The position numbers were made by a program, and so were the translations under genes. A stretch of DNA of 64,000 nucleotides from the NCBI GenBank assembly GCA_900322095.1, contig ONYS01000021.1:29102-93101 (forward strand), read 5' to 3'. The DNA is from an uncultured Prevotella sp. (GTDB lineage Bacteria > Bacteroidota > Bacteroidia > Bacteroidales > Bacteroidaceae). Within the stretch, counting starts at the first letter, position 1, and each line of letters begins with the position of its first letter. Below the pieces are notes generated by a model. It had not been told where the DNA came from and did no database searches. It worked only from the letters and a program-made list of their open reading frames with translations. Positions 33,868-42,483 of the stretch are shown in pieces.

Positions 33868-34671
33868 ATGCTGAGGTTCATTAGTTTTGGCAGTGGAAGC
33901 AGCGGAAACTGCTATTATCTGTATTCCGATACAGACGCCCTGCTCATTGATGCCGGCATCGGAGTAAGGGCTTTGAAGAAGCATTTCAAGGACTTCGGTC
34001 TCTCCCTGTCGAGCATCCACAACGTTCTCATCACCCACGATCATGCCGATCACGTGAAATCGATTGGCTCCTTAAGCCGCGACTACGGCCTGCCGGTCTA
34101 TGCCACCCATCGTGTTCACGTGGGCATAGACCGCAATTATTGCGTCAGACAGAAGATTAGTCCCGAACGAATTAAGGTCATCGAGAAGGGAACGCCTTTC
34201 ACAGTGGGCGAGTTCCACGTGACTCCCTTCGGTGTTCCCCACGACAGCATGGACTGCGTGGGCTACTGCATCACGCACGGTGACGTATGCTTCTGCATCA
34301 TGACAGACGTAGGACACGTCACTGAAGAGATGCAACCTTACATTGCCAAGGCAAACTACCTCATCATTGAAGCAAACTATGACGAGGAAATGCTTCTGGC
34401 AGGACACTACCCCCAATATCTTAAAGAGCGCATTCAAAGTGGAATCGGCCATCTGAGCAATCATGCATGCGGAGAAGCATTGGCCAACTATGCCACCCAC
34501 AACCTTCGCCACGTATGGCTGTGTCACTTGAGCGAGGAAAACAACCACCCGGAGCTGGCCCGAATCACCGTCGAGCAGGTGTTGCGTTCCTACGGAATTG
34601 TCATCGGAAAGGATTTTGAAGCCGACGTTTTACGCCGTAAGCTACCATCCGGACCATGGGAACTAAAATAA
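33868..34671 (+). CDS. metallo-beta-lactamase-fold hydrolase, YycJ/WalJ-type
   Basis: 267 residues from the ATG at 33868. Opens MLRFISFGSGSSGNCYYL, a typical YycJ start. The metal motif ITHDHADH (about 59-66) and the later VGYCITHGDVCFCIMTDVGHV (about 130-150) and GHLSNHACGEALA (about 193-205) supply the remaining ligands. Family members are thought to be DNA 5'-exonucleases connected with repair or cell-wall signalling; that link is from relatives, not from this sequence. Stands alone with a clean promoter. Confidence 0.9.
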   Translation: MLRFISFGSGSSGNCYYLYSDTDALLIDAGIGVRALKKHFKDFGLSLSSIHNVLITHDHADHVKSIGSLSRDYGLPVYATHRVHVGIDRNYCVRQKISPERIKVIEKGTPFTVGEFHVTPFGVPHDSMDCVGYCITHGDVCFCIMTDVGHVTEEMQPYIAKANYLIIEANYDEEMLLAGHYPQYLKERIQSGIGHLSNHACGEALANYATHNLRHVWLCHLSEENNHPELARITVEQVLRSYGIVIGKDFEADVLRRKLPSGPWELK

Positions 34672-34704
34672 TTTTGGTTTTCTTCGAAATTATTGATAAA
34701 TATT

Positions 34705-34736
34705 GTTGGGTAGTATAAAAAAAATTCTTACCTTTG
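34705..34736 (+). promoter_or_regulatory. orphan promoter
   Basis: TTGG at about 34706 and TACCTTTG at 34729-34736, about 19 to 20 bases apart, followed by CAAC. There is no gene downstream on this strand before the terminator at 34797. Confidence 0.65.
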
Positions 34737-34742
34737 CAACTG

Positions 34743-34833
34743 TTATCCTGAATACAATCTTTTTACCTTAAAAGAAAACTAATACCTATTGAAGGGATGT
34801 CTTCCTCTGCGAAGAGGGAGACATTTTATTTTG
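34743..34833 (+). ncRNA. candidate small RNA
   Basis: From the orphan promoter (34705-34736) to a 12-bp stem (ATGTCTTCCTCT with GCGA loop and AGAGGGAGACAT, 34797-34824, one G.T pair) and TTTATTTT: about 90 bases in which no reading frame of more than a few codons exists. The architecture is that of a short stable RNA. I cannot name the family, and 6S or SRP RNA features were not visible. Confidence 0.5.
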
Positions 34834-35000
34834 CCTAAAAATTCACATTTCCCTTTTCAAGCTCAACCATTTCACTACATGAAAAGTGATTGCTTTCAGT
34901 CCTACCCTTAGGACGAGCATCTCATTCTATGTGGTCAACAGCAGACGAAGATCCGTATACGACGACACATGTGTTCTGTTCACGGTCATGCAATACATCA

Positions 35001-35038
35001 AGAAGGCCATTCTGCAAGAATAAGCAGAATGGCCTTCT
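35001..35038. terminator. long perfect stem, probable bidirectional terminator
   Basis: AGAAGGCCATTCTGC pairs perfectly with GCAGAATGGCCTTCT, loop AAGAATAA. T-runs are weak on both sides (CTTATAG on plus, TGATGTA on minus). It lies downstream of the minus-strand transporter gene, whose stop is at 35071. Confidence 0.6.
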
Positions 35039-35070
35039 CTTATAGAAAAATCCTTCTGGCTAGGATCCGC

Positions 35071-36765
35071 CTACGCGCCACAACAGAAGAGGACTATAAT
35101 CTCTGCCGTGAAGATGCGCAGGAACATGCTCAAGGGGTAAACCGTGGAATATCCAACGGCAGGAGCCTCCTTAGAACACAGCTGGTTGGCATAAGCCAAT
35201 GCAGGGGGGTCGGTATAAGTACCGGCTATCATACCCATGATGGTGAAATAGTTGAAGTGGTACTTCATACGGGCCAACGGGCCAACAATCAAAATGGGGA
35301 TGATAGTGATGAGGAAACCAGTTCCCACATACTTCAATCCGTCACCTTGAACGACCGTATCCCAGAATCCTGCTCCAGCCTTGATACCCACACTGGCAAG
35401 GAAGAGCACAAGACCTATCTCACGCAGCATCAGGTTGGCCGACGTTGTGGTATAAGTCACCAAGTGGATCTTGTAGCCATAGCGACCGATGAAGATAGCG
35501 ATAAGCAACGGACCGCCAGCGATACCCAACTTCAAAGGCACAGGCATTCCGGGGATAGCGAAAGGAATGCTACCGAAGAGAATACCCAAGGTGATACCGA
35601 CGAAGATGGTAGCGATATTGGGCGCATTGAGTCGTTTTGTAGAGTTACCCATGAGCTCAGCCACGCGGTTGACATTGTCTTCCGGACCAACCACCATGAT
35701 GCGGTCACCCACGAGGAAGCGGTGGTCGCGGTTGGCAAAGAGGTCCATGCCCTGACGGGTGATACGCGTCACGTTGACTCCGTAGATGCTTGAGAAGTGC
35801 ATCTTGCCCAGCGTCTTACCGTTCATGGCCGAATTGGTGATGATGATACGACGCGAAACCATGGGCTGATCCTTATCTTCCTCAGGCCAGTGCACCTGAA
35901 TCTCCGGACCAATGAAGGCCTGCACGGCTTCAGCATCAGCCTCAGCGCACACCACATGAATCTCATCGTTCATCTCCAGCACCGTATCCCGGTTGGGAAC
36001 GATCAGTTCACCATTGTGGAGCATGCGGGTGCAGACGATGTCGTGGTTAAGGAATTCAGTGATCTGCTTCAGCGTTCGGCCGGCAATATAAGAGTTGGCC
36101 ACACGGATATACATCGTGTGGGGCTTTGCATGCGGGTCTTCCTCCTCATCGCGCTTCAGCTCATCCTCCTCTTTATCGAGGCTGACGCGGCAGATGTAGC
36201 GTATGGCAATCGTAGCACCGATAATGCCCAGCACACCCAGAGGATAGGCACAGGCATAACCCGATGCGATCTGCGGAACGTTGCCTTTGGGGAACACGTT
36301 GGTCAAAGCCTCATTGGCGGCACCAAGACCAGGCGTGTTGGTGACGGCACCATAGAGCGTACCCACCATCATCGGCAGGTTGGTGGCATTGCTCGTATCG
36401 AAGAAGAGATAGTAGCAACCGAACATCACACCGATGTTGAGCAGGATGATAAGGCATGAGAGCATGTTGAGCTCAATACCTCCCTTACGGAAACTCTCGA
36501 AGAAGCCAGGACCTACCTGCAAACCAATACAGAAGACGAATAGAATAAGACCGAAATCCTGAAGGAAGTTGAGAATATCTGTGGGGCCGGTGAAACCGAT
36601 GTGGCCGGCAAAAATACCGGCAAACAGCACGAAGCTCACGCCCAGCGAGATTCCTCCGATTTTAATCTTTCCTAAATAGACACCAACAAAAATAACTATG
36701 GCATAGAGCAAAGCTATATGGGCCACCGAATTCGTGTTGGTGAATAAACTGATTAACCAATCCAT
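35071..36765 (-). CDS. AspT/YbjL/YidE-type putative transporter with two RCK-C domains
   Basis: 564 residues. The topology is two blocks of about five to six transmembrane segments (1-180 and 385-564) around a cytoplasmic middle that holds two TrkA-C/RCK-C regulatory domains (about 205-290 and 295-370). The second block repeats the first. Signature segments are [29 protein letters not shown] in the first and [21 protein letters not shown] in the second. This is the aspartate-alanine exchanger family, whose members exchange small dicarboxylates or amino acids. Substrate here is unknown; no decarboxylase lies next to it. Stands alone on the minus strand. Confidence 0.88.
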   Translation of the reverse strand: MDWLISLFTNTNSVAHIALLYAIVIFVGVYLGKIKIGGISLGVSFVLFAGIFAGHIGFTGPTDILNFLQDFGLILFVFCIGLQVGPGFFESFRKGGIELNMLSCLIILLNIGVMFGCYYLFFDTSNATNLPMMVGTLYGAVTNTPGLGAANEALTNVFPKGNVPQIASGYACAYPLGVLGIIGATIAIRYICRVSLDKEEDELKRDEEEDPHAKPHTMYIRVANSYIAGRTLKQITEFLNHDIVCTRMLHNGELIVPNRDTVLEMNDEIHVVCAEADAEAVQAFIGPEIQVHWPEEDKDQPMVSRRIIITNSAMNGKTLGKMHFSSIYGVNVTRITRQGMDLFANRDHRFLVGDRIMVVGPEDNVNRVAELMGNSTKRLNAPNIATIFVGITLGILFGSIPFAIPGMPVPLKLGIAGGPLLIAIFIGRYGYKIHLVTYTTTSANLMLREIGLVLFLASVGIKAGAGFWDTVVQGDGLKYVGTGFLITIIPILIVGPLARMKYHFNYFTIMGMIAGTYTDPPALAYANQLCSKEAPAVGYSTVYPLSMFLRIFTAEIIVLFCCGA

Positions 36766-36828
36766 ATTATAAGTTGTGATTCATAATAGAGAAAGATCTC
36801 ATGGACTGTAGAACCGAAAAACTTATGA

Positions 36829-36866
36829 AACAATCCCAACCGCCTTTGTGACAGCTGGGATTGTTC
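36829..36866 (-). terminator. terminator of pgk
   Basis: AACAATCCCA pairs with TGGGATTGTT over an 18-base loop; on the minus strand TTTCAT follows. It lies about 90 bases beyond the pgk stop and just before the transporter gene. Confidence 0.65.
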
Positions 36867-36951
36867 AGATATTAATGTTGCAAATTATGTTCTTTTACCA
36901 TGAAATCACTGCAGGGCGCTGGCCCCGCAGACTGCTTTGAAATGAGTGGAA

Positions 36952-38208
36952 TTACTTCTCGCCGGTAATGGCAGCAACACCAGGAAGCACCTTACCCTCG
37001 ATGGCCTCGAGCATAGCACCACCGCCAGTAGAGACATAAGATACCTTGTCGGCCAGACCAAACTTGTTGATGGCTGCTACAGAGTCGCCACCACCGATGA
37101 GTGAGTAAGCGCCATTCTCCTGAGTAGCCTGAGCCACAGTCTTGGCAATCTCACCAGTTCCGTGAGCGAAGTTCTCGAACTCGAACACGCCAACAGGACC
37201 ATTCCACAGAATTGTCTTCGAAGCAAGGATAATCTTCTTCCAGTTGGCCAAGCTTTCGGGAGAAGCATCCATACCCTCCCAGCCGTCGGGAATCTCGTTG
37301 ATGGGGAATTCCTTGATCTCGGTATCGTTCTTGAACTCGCGGCCGCACATGGTAGCAACAGAAAGACTCAAGTTTACACCCTTCTCCTTAGCTTCCTTCA
37401 TCACGTTGAGAGCCTCGGGAATCAGGTCATCCTCATGCAGAGAGTCACCAATGTGACCGCCCTGAGCCTTGATGAAGGTATAGCCCATACCACCACCGAT
37501 GATCAGGTTGTCCACCTTGTCGAGCAGGTTCTTGATGACGCCCAGCTTAGAGCTTACCTTAGAACCGCCGATGATGGCAGTGAAGGGATGCTGAGCATTC
37601 TTCATGACGTTATTGATGGCCTTCACCTCTTTCTCCATGAGGTAGCCGAGCATCTTGTGATCAGCGTCGAAATAGTCGGCGATAACGGCTGTAGAAGCGT
37701 GCTTGCGGTGAGCTGTACCGAAAGCGTCGTTCACGTAGACATCAGCATAAGAAGCGAGCTTCTTGGCGAAAGCCTTCTGACGCTCCTTCATCTCAGCCTT
37801 TGCGGCATCATATTCGGGAGTACCCTTCTCTACGCCTACGGGCTTGCCTTCCTCCTCGGGATAGTAACGAAGGTTCTCAAGCAGCAGAGCCTCACCCGGT
37901 TTCAGGGCAGCAGCCTCTGCGTCGGCATTGCCGGCATCCTTGGCGAACTTGACATCAACGCCCAAAGCTGCGCTGACGTTCTTTACAATCTGAGACAAGG
38001 AAAGCTCAGGCTTTACCTTACCCTTGGGTTTGCCCATGTGGCTCATCATGATGAGAGCACCGCCATCGGCAAGCACCTTCTTCAGTGTGGGGAGAGCACC
38101 GCGGATACGGGTGTCGTCTGTTACATTACCCTTGTCATCCAATGGAACATTGAAGTCCACACGAACGATTGCCTTGTGACCGGCAAAGTTGAATTGATCG
38201 ATTGTCAT
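36952..38208 (-). CDS. pgk: phosphoglycerate kinase
   Basis: 418 residues. Converts 1,3-bisphosphoglycerate and ADP to 3-phosphoglycerate and ATP in glycolysis. [24 protein letters not shown] is the standard start with substrate Arg and Asp; SHMGKPKG (about 60), [14 protein letters not shown] (about 163-176), [20 protein letters not shown] (about 210) and the C-terminal [13 protein letters not shown] (ATP-phosphate loop, about 375) are all present. Complete, single chain. The start lies two bases after a TAATTTTG element at 38211-38218, an odd spacing. Confidence 0.97.
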   Translation of the reverse strand: MTIDQFNFAGHKAIVRVDFNVPLDDKGNVTDDTRIRGALPTLKKVLADGGALIMMSHMGKPKGKVKPELSLSQIVKNVSAALGVDVKFAKDAGNADAEAAALKPGEALLLENLRYYPEEEGKPVGVEKGTPEYDAAKAEMKERQKAFAKKLASYADVYVNDAFGTAHRKHASTAVIADYFDADHKMLGYLMEKEVKAINNVMKNAQHPFTAIIGGSKVSSKLGVIKNLLDKVDNLIIGGGMGYTFIKAQGGHIGDSLHEDDLIPEALNVMKEAKEKGVNLSLSVATMCGREFKNDTEIKEFPINEIPDGWEGMDASPESLANWKKIILASKTILWNGPVGVFEFENFAHGTGEIAKTVAQATQENGAYSLIGGGDSVAAINKFGLADKVSYVSTGGGAMLEAIEGKVLPGVAAITGEK

Positions 38209-38210
38209 TG

Positions 38211-38218
38211 CAAAATTA
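38211..38218 (-). promoter_or_regulatory. TAATTTTG element at the pgk start
   Basis: On the minus strand TAATTTTG runs into CA and then directly into ATG. If used, transcription would begin inside the coding sequence, so it is either a non-functional match or supports a leaderless or alternative start. Confidence 0.35.
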
Positions 38219-38264
38219 CAAAAAAGATTGTATAATATCTCTTTCGACCGGAGTTTTTTTCTCT

Positions 38265-39395
38265 TTATCTCTCAATTGAAGCATTTCTGCAAACTCGGGT
38301 TCGCAATTTATGGTAGAGATAGTTTACGCCCAGCGGCAGACCCACGCCGACGATGCTGTAGAAGATCCAAAACAAGTCCTCCTGCGAGTGCTCATGAATG
38401 ACCATGTGGCAGCCTATCTGCAGCCAGTCCAGACCGTAGTACCAGATCTTGATCAGGCTGACCACCTTGAACGCCACGATATGGAAGACGAAGACGCAAA
38501 GCGTGTTGTCGCCGCAATAGACCAAGAAGCGCTTCAACACGTTGTCGCGCCGATTGATCAGCGTGCTGATGTTGTAAGTCATGAGGAAGCCAAGCAATGC
38601 CGGAACGGGAAGAGCCAGAACGTGATGCAGGCTGATGCGGAAGGTCATCGAGGCCGTAAACCACTTTGCTCCGGCAGCCACCACGGCCGCATAGGCCAGC
38701 GTTAGCCACCACGACTGAGGAATTCGCTTCAATCCATAGCGCAACAGGAATCCTATACCGAAGAACATGCAGCCCATCAGGTCGCGGTCGCCTCCCTGAA
38801 CAAGGGTGATGATGCGCAACTGCTCGGAACTTTTCCATATCATGACCAAGAAAAGCACGACAACGATGCCGCTGCCAATGCGCAAGGCAGTAGCTGGTGA
38901 AGCCTGACAATCGCTCCAAGACTTATTGAACAGCCGACAAAGCTTCTTATCGGCCAGGACTCCCAGTTTGTAGAGAACCAGGAACAGAATGCTGGCCACC
39001 AGCAAAGCCCGGAAGAACCAGAAGGCGCCTGCTAGGAACTCATCGTAGCCTCCCATGGAAGTGATGATGTTCCAGAAGTTTTGCTGCAACTGATGCCACG
39101 AAAAAGGATGAGTCACACCACCTTGGAAGTTGCCGTATTTCTCGTTGAGAATACCCCATTTGAACATCAAATTGTGAATGACGAGAAAGAAAAGCGCCCA
39201 TTTTACGAACGGCACATATAATCCTTTGAGACGTCGCTTTACAAAAGTCGCCTCATCATTGAGGTATTTGAGATTGAAGAAATAGCCTGCCGTGATGAAA
39301 AACAGCGGCATGTGCCCGGGAGCCTCAGCGTGTCCTATCACCATGAGTATGATGGCCAGTCCCTTGCAGATGGAGATCGAGGAGTCGCGCTTCAT
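38265..39395 (-). CDS. membrane acyltransferase (acyltransferase-3 type)
   Basis: 376 residues with about ten transmembrane segments. The N-terminus carries [21 protein letters not shown], with the His common in the family, and the [13 protein letters not shown] motif follows. Family members acetylate sugars on the cell surface (O-antigen, lipid A, peptidoglycan) using acetyl-CoA. Here it is the last gene of the radA-queC operon: its start overlaps the queC stop by four bases (ATGA), although no functional link between these genes is obvious. Confidence 0.87.
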   Translation of the reverse strand: MKRDSSISICKGLAIILMVIGHAEAPGHMPLFFITAGYFFNLKYLNDEATFVKRRLKGLYVPFVKWALFFLVIHNLMFKWGILNEKYGNFQGGVTHPFSWHQLQQNFWNIITSMGGYDEFLAGAFWFFRALLVASILFLVLYKLGVLADKKLCRLFNKSWSDCQASPATALRIGSGIVVVLFLVMIWKSSEQLRIITLVQGGDRDLMGCMFFGIGFLLRYGLKRIPQSWWLTLAYAAVVAAGAKWFTASMTFRISLHHVLALPVPALLGFLMTYNISTLINRRDNVLKRFLVYCGDNTLCVFVFHIVAFKVVSLIKIWYYGLDWLQIGCHMVIHEHSQEDLFWIFYSIVGVGLPLGVNYLYHKLRTRVCRNASIER

Positions 39396-40045
39396 TGCTC
39401 GTATGCTGTCGGGTCTTCAAGATGGGCCAGCCGGAAAGCCTCTTTTCGCTCACGGCATGTGCCACAAGTGCCACAATGCTTCTCGCCGCCCTTATAGCAG
39501 CTCCATGTCTCGGCATAGTTGATGCCCAGCTCATGACCTCGCAGGGCGATGTCTTCTTTTCGCCAGTTGGTATAGGGTGCCTCCACGCTGACATGGATGT
39601 AAGTGCCGGCCTTTGCGGCTGCGTCGATGGCCTTGATAAACTCCGGACGGCAGTCGGGATAGATGGCATGGTCGCCGCCATGGTTGGCTATATATACTTT
39701 CTTCAGGTTATGGCTTTCGGCTATTCCCACGGCAATGCTGAGCATGATGCCGTTGCGGAAAGGCACAACCGTCGACTTCATGTTCTCGTCGTCGTAGTTG
39801 CCGTCGGGAATGGCATCGGCCCCCTCAAGCAGGCTGCTCTTCAAATACTTGGGCATAAAGTCGAGATCGATGACGATATGCTTTATGCCCAACCGCTCAC
39901 AATGCAGACGGGCAAAAGCGAGTTCTTTCTTGTTGTGGTTGCTGCCGTAGTTGAACGAGATGCCAAGTGCTATCTCCTCTTGCTTGTCGTAGAGCAGAGT
40001 GACGCTGTCCATACCTCCGCTTACGATGATGGCTGAATCTTTCAT
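39392..40045 (-). CDS. queC: 7-cyano-7-deazaguanine synthase
   Basis: 217 residues. Converts 7-carboxy-7-deazaguanine to preQ0 with ATP and ammonia, a step in queuosine synthesis. Shows the PP-loop SGGMDSVTLLYD (about 9-20), the NYGSNHNKKELAFAR segment, VSVEAPYTNWRKEDIALRG and the zinc-binding end HCGTCGTCRERKEAF with four cysteines. Length is typical. The usual partners queD and queE are not next to it. It lies 33 bases after radA and overlaps the acyltransferase start by four bases. Confidence 0.95.
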   Translation of the reverse strand: MKDSAIIVSGGMDSVTLLYDKQEEIALGISFNYGSNHNKKELAFARLHCERLGIKHIVIDLDFMPKYLKSSLLEGADAIPDGNYDDENMKSTVVPFRNGIMLSIAVGIAESHNLKKVYIANHGGDHAIYPDCRPEFIKAIDAAAKAGTYIHVSVEAPYTNWRKEDIALRGHELGINYAETWSCYKGGEKHCGTCGTCRERKEAFRLAHLEDPTAYEQ

Positions 40046-40078
40046 TTATAAAAATATTGTTTTATGATGATTTATCCT

Positions 40079-41482
40079 TTATCCAAAAAGTTCTCTCAGG
40101 GCTTCCTCCACTTTCTTCACCGGATGCAGCTGGATGTTGTATTTGCGCGGGTCGAAGCCATTCATGTTATAAGCGGGGAGCAGAATGTGGTTGAAGCCCA
40201 ATTTCTCGGCCTCGGCAACTCGCTGTTCGATGCGGTTGACGGGCCTCACCTCGCCCGAGAGTCCCACTTCGCCACACATGCACCATCCCGTCTCGATGGC
40301 TGTATCGACGTTGCTCGACAATACGGCGGCTATAACGCTCAAGTCCATTGCCATATCCGTCACGCGCAGTCCGCCGGCAATATTAAGGAACACGTCTTTC
40401 TGCATCAGTTTGAAGCCTACTCTCTTCTCGAGCACAGCCAACAGCATGTTGAGCCGTCGCTGGTCGAATCCGGTTGCCGAGCGCTGCGGCGTACCGTAGG
40501 CCGCCGACGACACGAGGGCCTGCGTCTCTACGAGGAAAGGCCGAATACCCTCTACTGCCGACGAAATGGCTATTCCCGACAGCCCTTCGTGGTCTTGGGT
40601 GAGGAGCAGTTCCGACGGATTACTCACCTGGCGCAATCCGTTCTGCCGCATCTCGTAGATTCCCAGTTCCGACGTGCTGCCGAATCTGTTCTTGATGGAT
40701 CGCAAGATACGGTACATATAATGTTGGTCGCCCTCAAACTGGATGACTGTGTCGACGATATGCTCGAGAATCTTTGGTCCGGCCAGAGTTCCTTCCTTAT
40801 TGATATGTCCGATGAGAATCACGGGCGTACCACTCGTCTTGGCAAAGTGGAGCAAAGCCGCCGCACACTCGCGCACCTGGGTGATGCTGCCGGGCGAACT
40901 GTCGACGGTCTCCGTGCTGACGGTCTGTATAGAGTCGACGATGACAATGTCGGGCTTTACGCCCTCTATCTCCTTAAAAATATTTTCCAAGGAGTTCTCA
41001 CAGAGCAGCGTGATCGTGTCGGGCAGGTTGCCGTCTTCGGCCAGACGGTCGGCGCGCAGCTTTATCTGATGGGCGCTTTCCTCGCCACTCACGTAGAGCA
41101 CGTTACGGTCGGTCAGGTGGAGTATCGTCTGCAAGAGCAGCGTACTCTTGCCGATACCTGGCTCACCGCCCAGGAGCACGATGCTTCCCTTGACGAGTCC
41201 GCCGCCCAGCACGCGGTTGAGTTCGCTGTCGTGCATGTCGATGCGGGGCTCATCCATAGCCGATACATCCCGCAGTTTCACCGGTCGGTGGCCGCCCAGG
41301 GCCTGACGGCGATGGCTGTTGAGGGCCATGGCTGCATTGCTTGCCGCGGCCGCACCGTTGTCGGCTGCCACTCGTATCTGCTTGAAGGTGTTCCACTGCC
41401 CGCAATTAGGGCAGCGGCCCATCCATTTCTGCGACTCCTGCCCGCAGTTGGAACACACGTATGCGATTTTGTCTTTTGCCAT
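40079..41482 (-). CDS. radA: DNA repair protein RadA (Sms)
   Basis: 467 residues. Zinc finger with C10, C13, C24, C27 (YVCSNCG and GRCPNCGQW), RecA-like ATPase core with Walker A GGEPGIGKST (105-114), the RadA-specific KNRFGSTSELGIY motif (about 250-262) and a C-terminal Lon-protease-like domain (from about 290; DLSVIAAVLSSNVDTAIE). Works in processing recombination intermediates. First gene of the radA-queC-acyltransferase minus-strand operon; its promoter overlaps that of the divergent lipoprotein gene. Confidence 0.96.
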   Translation of the reverse strand: MAKDKIAYVCSNCGQESQKWMGRCPNCGQWNTFKQIRVAADNGAAAASNAAMALNSHRRQALGGHRPVKLRDVSAMDEPRIDMHDSELNRVLGGGLVKGSIVLLGGEPGIGKSTLLLQTILHLTDRNVLYVSGEESAHQIKLRADRLAEDGNLPDTITLLCENSLENIFKEIEGVKPDIVIVDSIQTVSTETVDSSPGSITQVRECAAALLHFAKTSGTPVILIGHINKEGTLAGPKILEHIVDTVIQFEGDQHYMYRILRSIKNRFGSTSELGIYEMRQNGLRQVSNPSELLLTQDHEGLSGIAISSAVEGIRPFLVETQALVSSAAYGTPQRSATGFDQRRLNMLLAVLEKRVGFKLMQKDVFLNIAGGLRVTDMAMDLSVIAAVLSSNVDTAIETGWCMCGEVGLSGEVRPVNRIEQRVAEAEKLGFNHILLPAYNMNGFDPRKYNIQLHPVKKVEEALRELFG

Positions 41483-41502
41483 CTTCTGTATTTTGTGTTC
41501 TA

Positions 41503-41532
41503 CAAAAGTAATAATTAATTTTGGAACTCAAA
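41503..41532 (-). promoter_or_regulatory. promoter of the radA operon
   Basis: Minus strand TTTG at 41529-41532 and TACTTTTG at 41503-41510, 18 bases apart. About 20 bases before the radA ATG. Confidence 0.7.
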
Positions 41533-41550
41533 AAATTATTGCTACTTTTG
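41520..41550 (+). promoter_or_regulatory. promoter of the substrate-binding-like lipoprotein gene
   Basis: TTTG at 41520-41523 and TACTTTTG at 41543-41550, 19 bases apart. It overlaps the radA promoter: its -33 box sits in the spacer of the minus-strand promoter, so the two polymerase complexes should exclude each other. Confidence 0.72.
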
Positions 41551-41604
41551 CATCCGCTAATATCGCATGACTAATAATCTCAGAGAAGGGTGACTGTTCT
41601 GGAT

Positions 41605-42483
41605 ATGAAAAAGTCTTTTATCTACATACTCTCACTTGCATTATTGCTATTGATCAGTTCGTGCGGCGAATCGCGGCAAACCCGTATTGCCCGTACAAGA
41701 GCTGAATATGAGAAGCAGGTGCGCGCCAACCGCGCGGCGCTGAAGATCGGTGCCCTGCCCACGATGGACTGTCTGCCGCTGTTTATTGCCCAGGACGACA
41801 GTCTCTTCAAGATGACAGGCTCCGACATCAGACTGAAGATGCGCAACTCCCAGCTCGACAACGACACAGCCTTCATCGGAGGAAGCATTGAAGGCATGGT
41901 GACCGACATTAAACGCCTGGAAAACATCGAGAAGAAAGGCATCGCCGTGAAGCGAATCGCCACGACCAACGCCTACTGGCAGCTCTACGGCAATCCCAAG
42001 GCAAGAATATTCGAGGTGAAACAACTCGGCAACAAGATGGTGGCCATGACGCGCTATTCAGCCACCGACTATCTCACCGACGTAGCCTTGAAAGGCGTGA
42101 AGACGCAAGGCACGGTGTACCGCGTGCAATTCAACGACGTGAAGCTGCGGCTGAAGATGCTGCTCAACAACGAGATGGACGCCCTCTGGTTCACCGAGCC
42201 TCAAGCCACTCAGGCCCGGCTGTTCGGTGCCAACCTGCTCTACGACTCGCAGAAAGCGGGATTCCACTTAGGCTCCCTGGCCTTCCGCCAGCAGGCATGG
42301 GACGACAAGGCGCGGAAGAAGCAGATAGCCGACTTCATCTCTGCCTACAATCAGGCCGTTGACAGCATCAATGCCCACGGCATCGCCCACTACAGTGGTA
42401 TCATCCAGAAGTATTGCGGCTGCAACGACAAGACCGTCAAGGCCCTGCCGCGGCTGAGATACCAACACATTCAAGTAAAATGA
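41605..42483 (+). CDS. lipoprotein resembling an ABC-type solute-binding protein (NMT1/ThiY-like)
   Basis: 292 residues from the ATG at 41605; a GTG further upstream is less likely. Lipobox ISSC with Cys near residue 20. The fold is that of a type II periplasmic binding protein: LKIGALPTMDCLPLFIAQDDSLFK (about 41-64), FIGGSIEGMVTDIKR, a LGNKMVAMTRYSATDYLTDVALK segment (about 147-170), and NNEMDALWFTEPQATQARLFG (about 190-210), typical of ThiY/SsuA-like proteins. No ABC permease or ATPase gene is adjacent. Downstream is a TPR protein, so it may not be a normal uptake system. Ligand unknown. Confidence 0.8.
   Translation: MKKSFIYILSLALLLLISSCGESRQTRIARTRAEYEKQVRANRAALKIGALPTMDCLPLFIAQDDSLFKMTGSDIRLKMRNSQLDNDTAFIGGSIEGMVTDIKRLENIEKKGIAVKRIATTNAYWQLYGNPKARIFEVKQLGNKMVAMTRYSATDYLTDVALKGVKTQGTVYRVQFNDVKLRLKMLLNNEMDALWFTEPQATQARLFGANLLYDSQKAGFHLGSLAFRQQAWDDKARKKQIADFISAYNQAVDSINAHGIAHYSGIIQKYCGCNDKTVKALPRLRYQHIQVK

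Larger units (their letters stand above)
34672..35070 (+). other. gene-free stretch with an orphan promoter and two hairpins
   Basis: Contains a consensus promoter (34705-34736), a terminator-like hairpin (34797-34833) and a long perfect stem at 35001-35038, but no credible coding sequence. See the candidate RNA entry. Confidence 0.7.

Noticed and set aside
40064-41518. 484-codon plus-strand frame opposite radA
   Set aside because: RadA on the minus strand has zinc finger, Walker A and KNRFG; the plus frame is a shadow.
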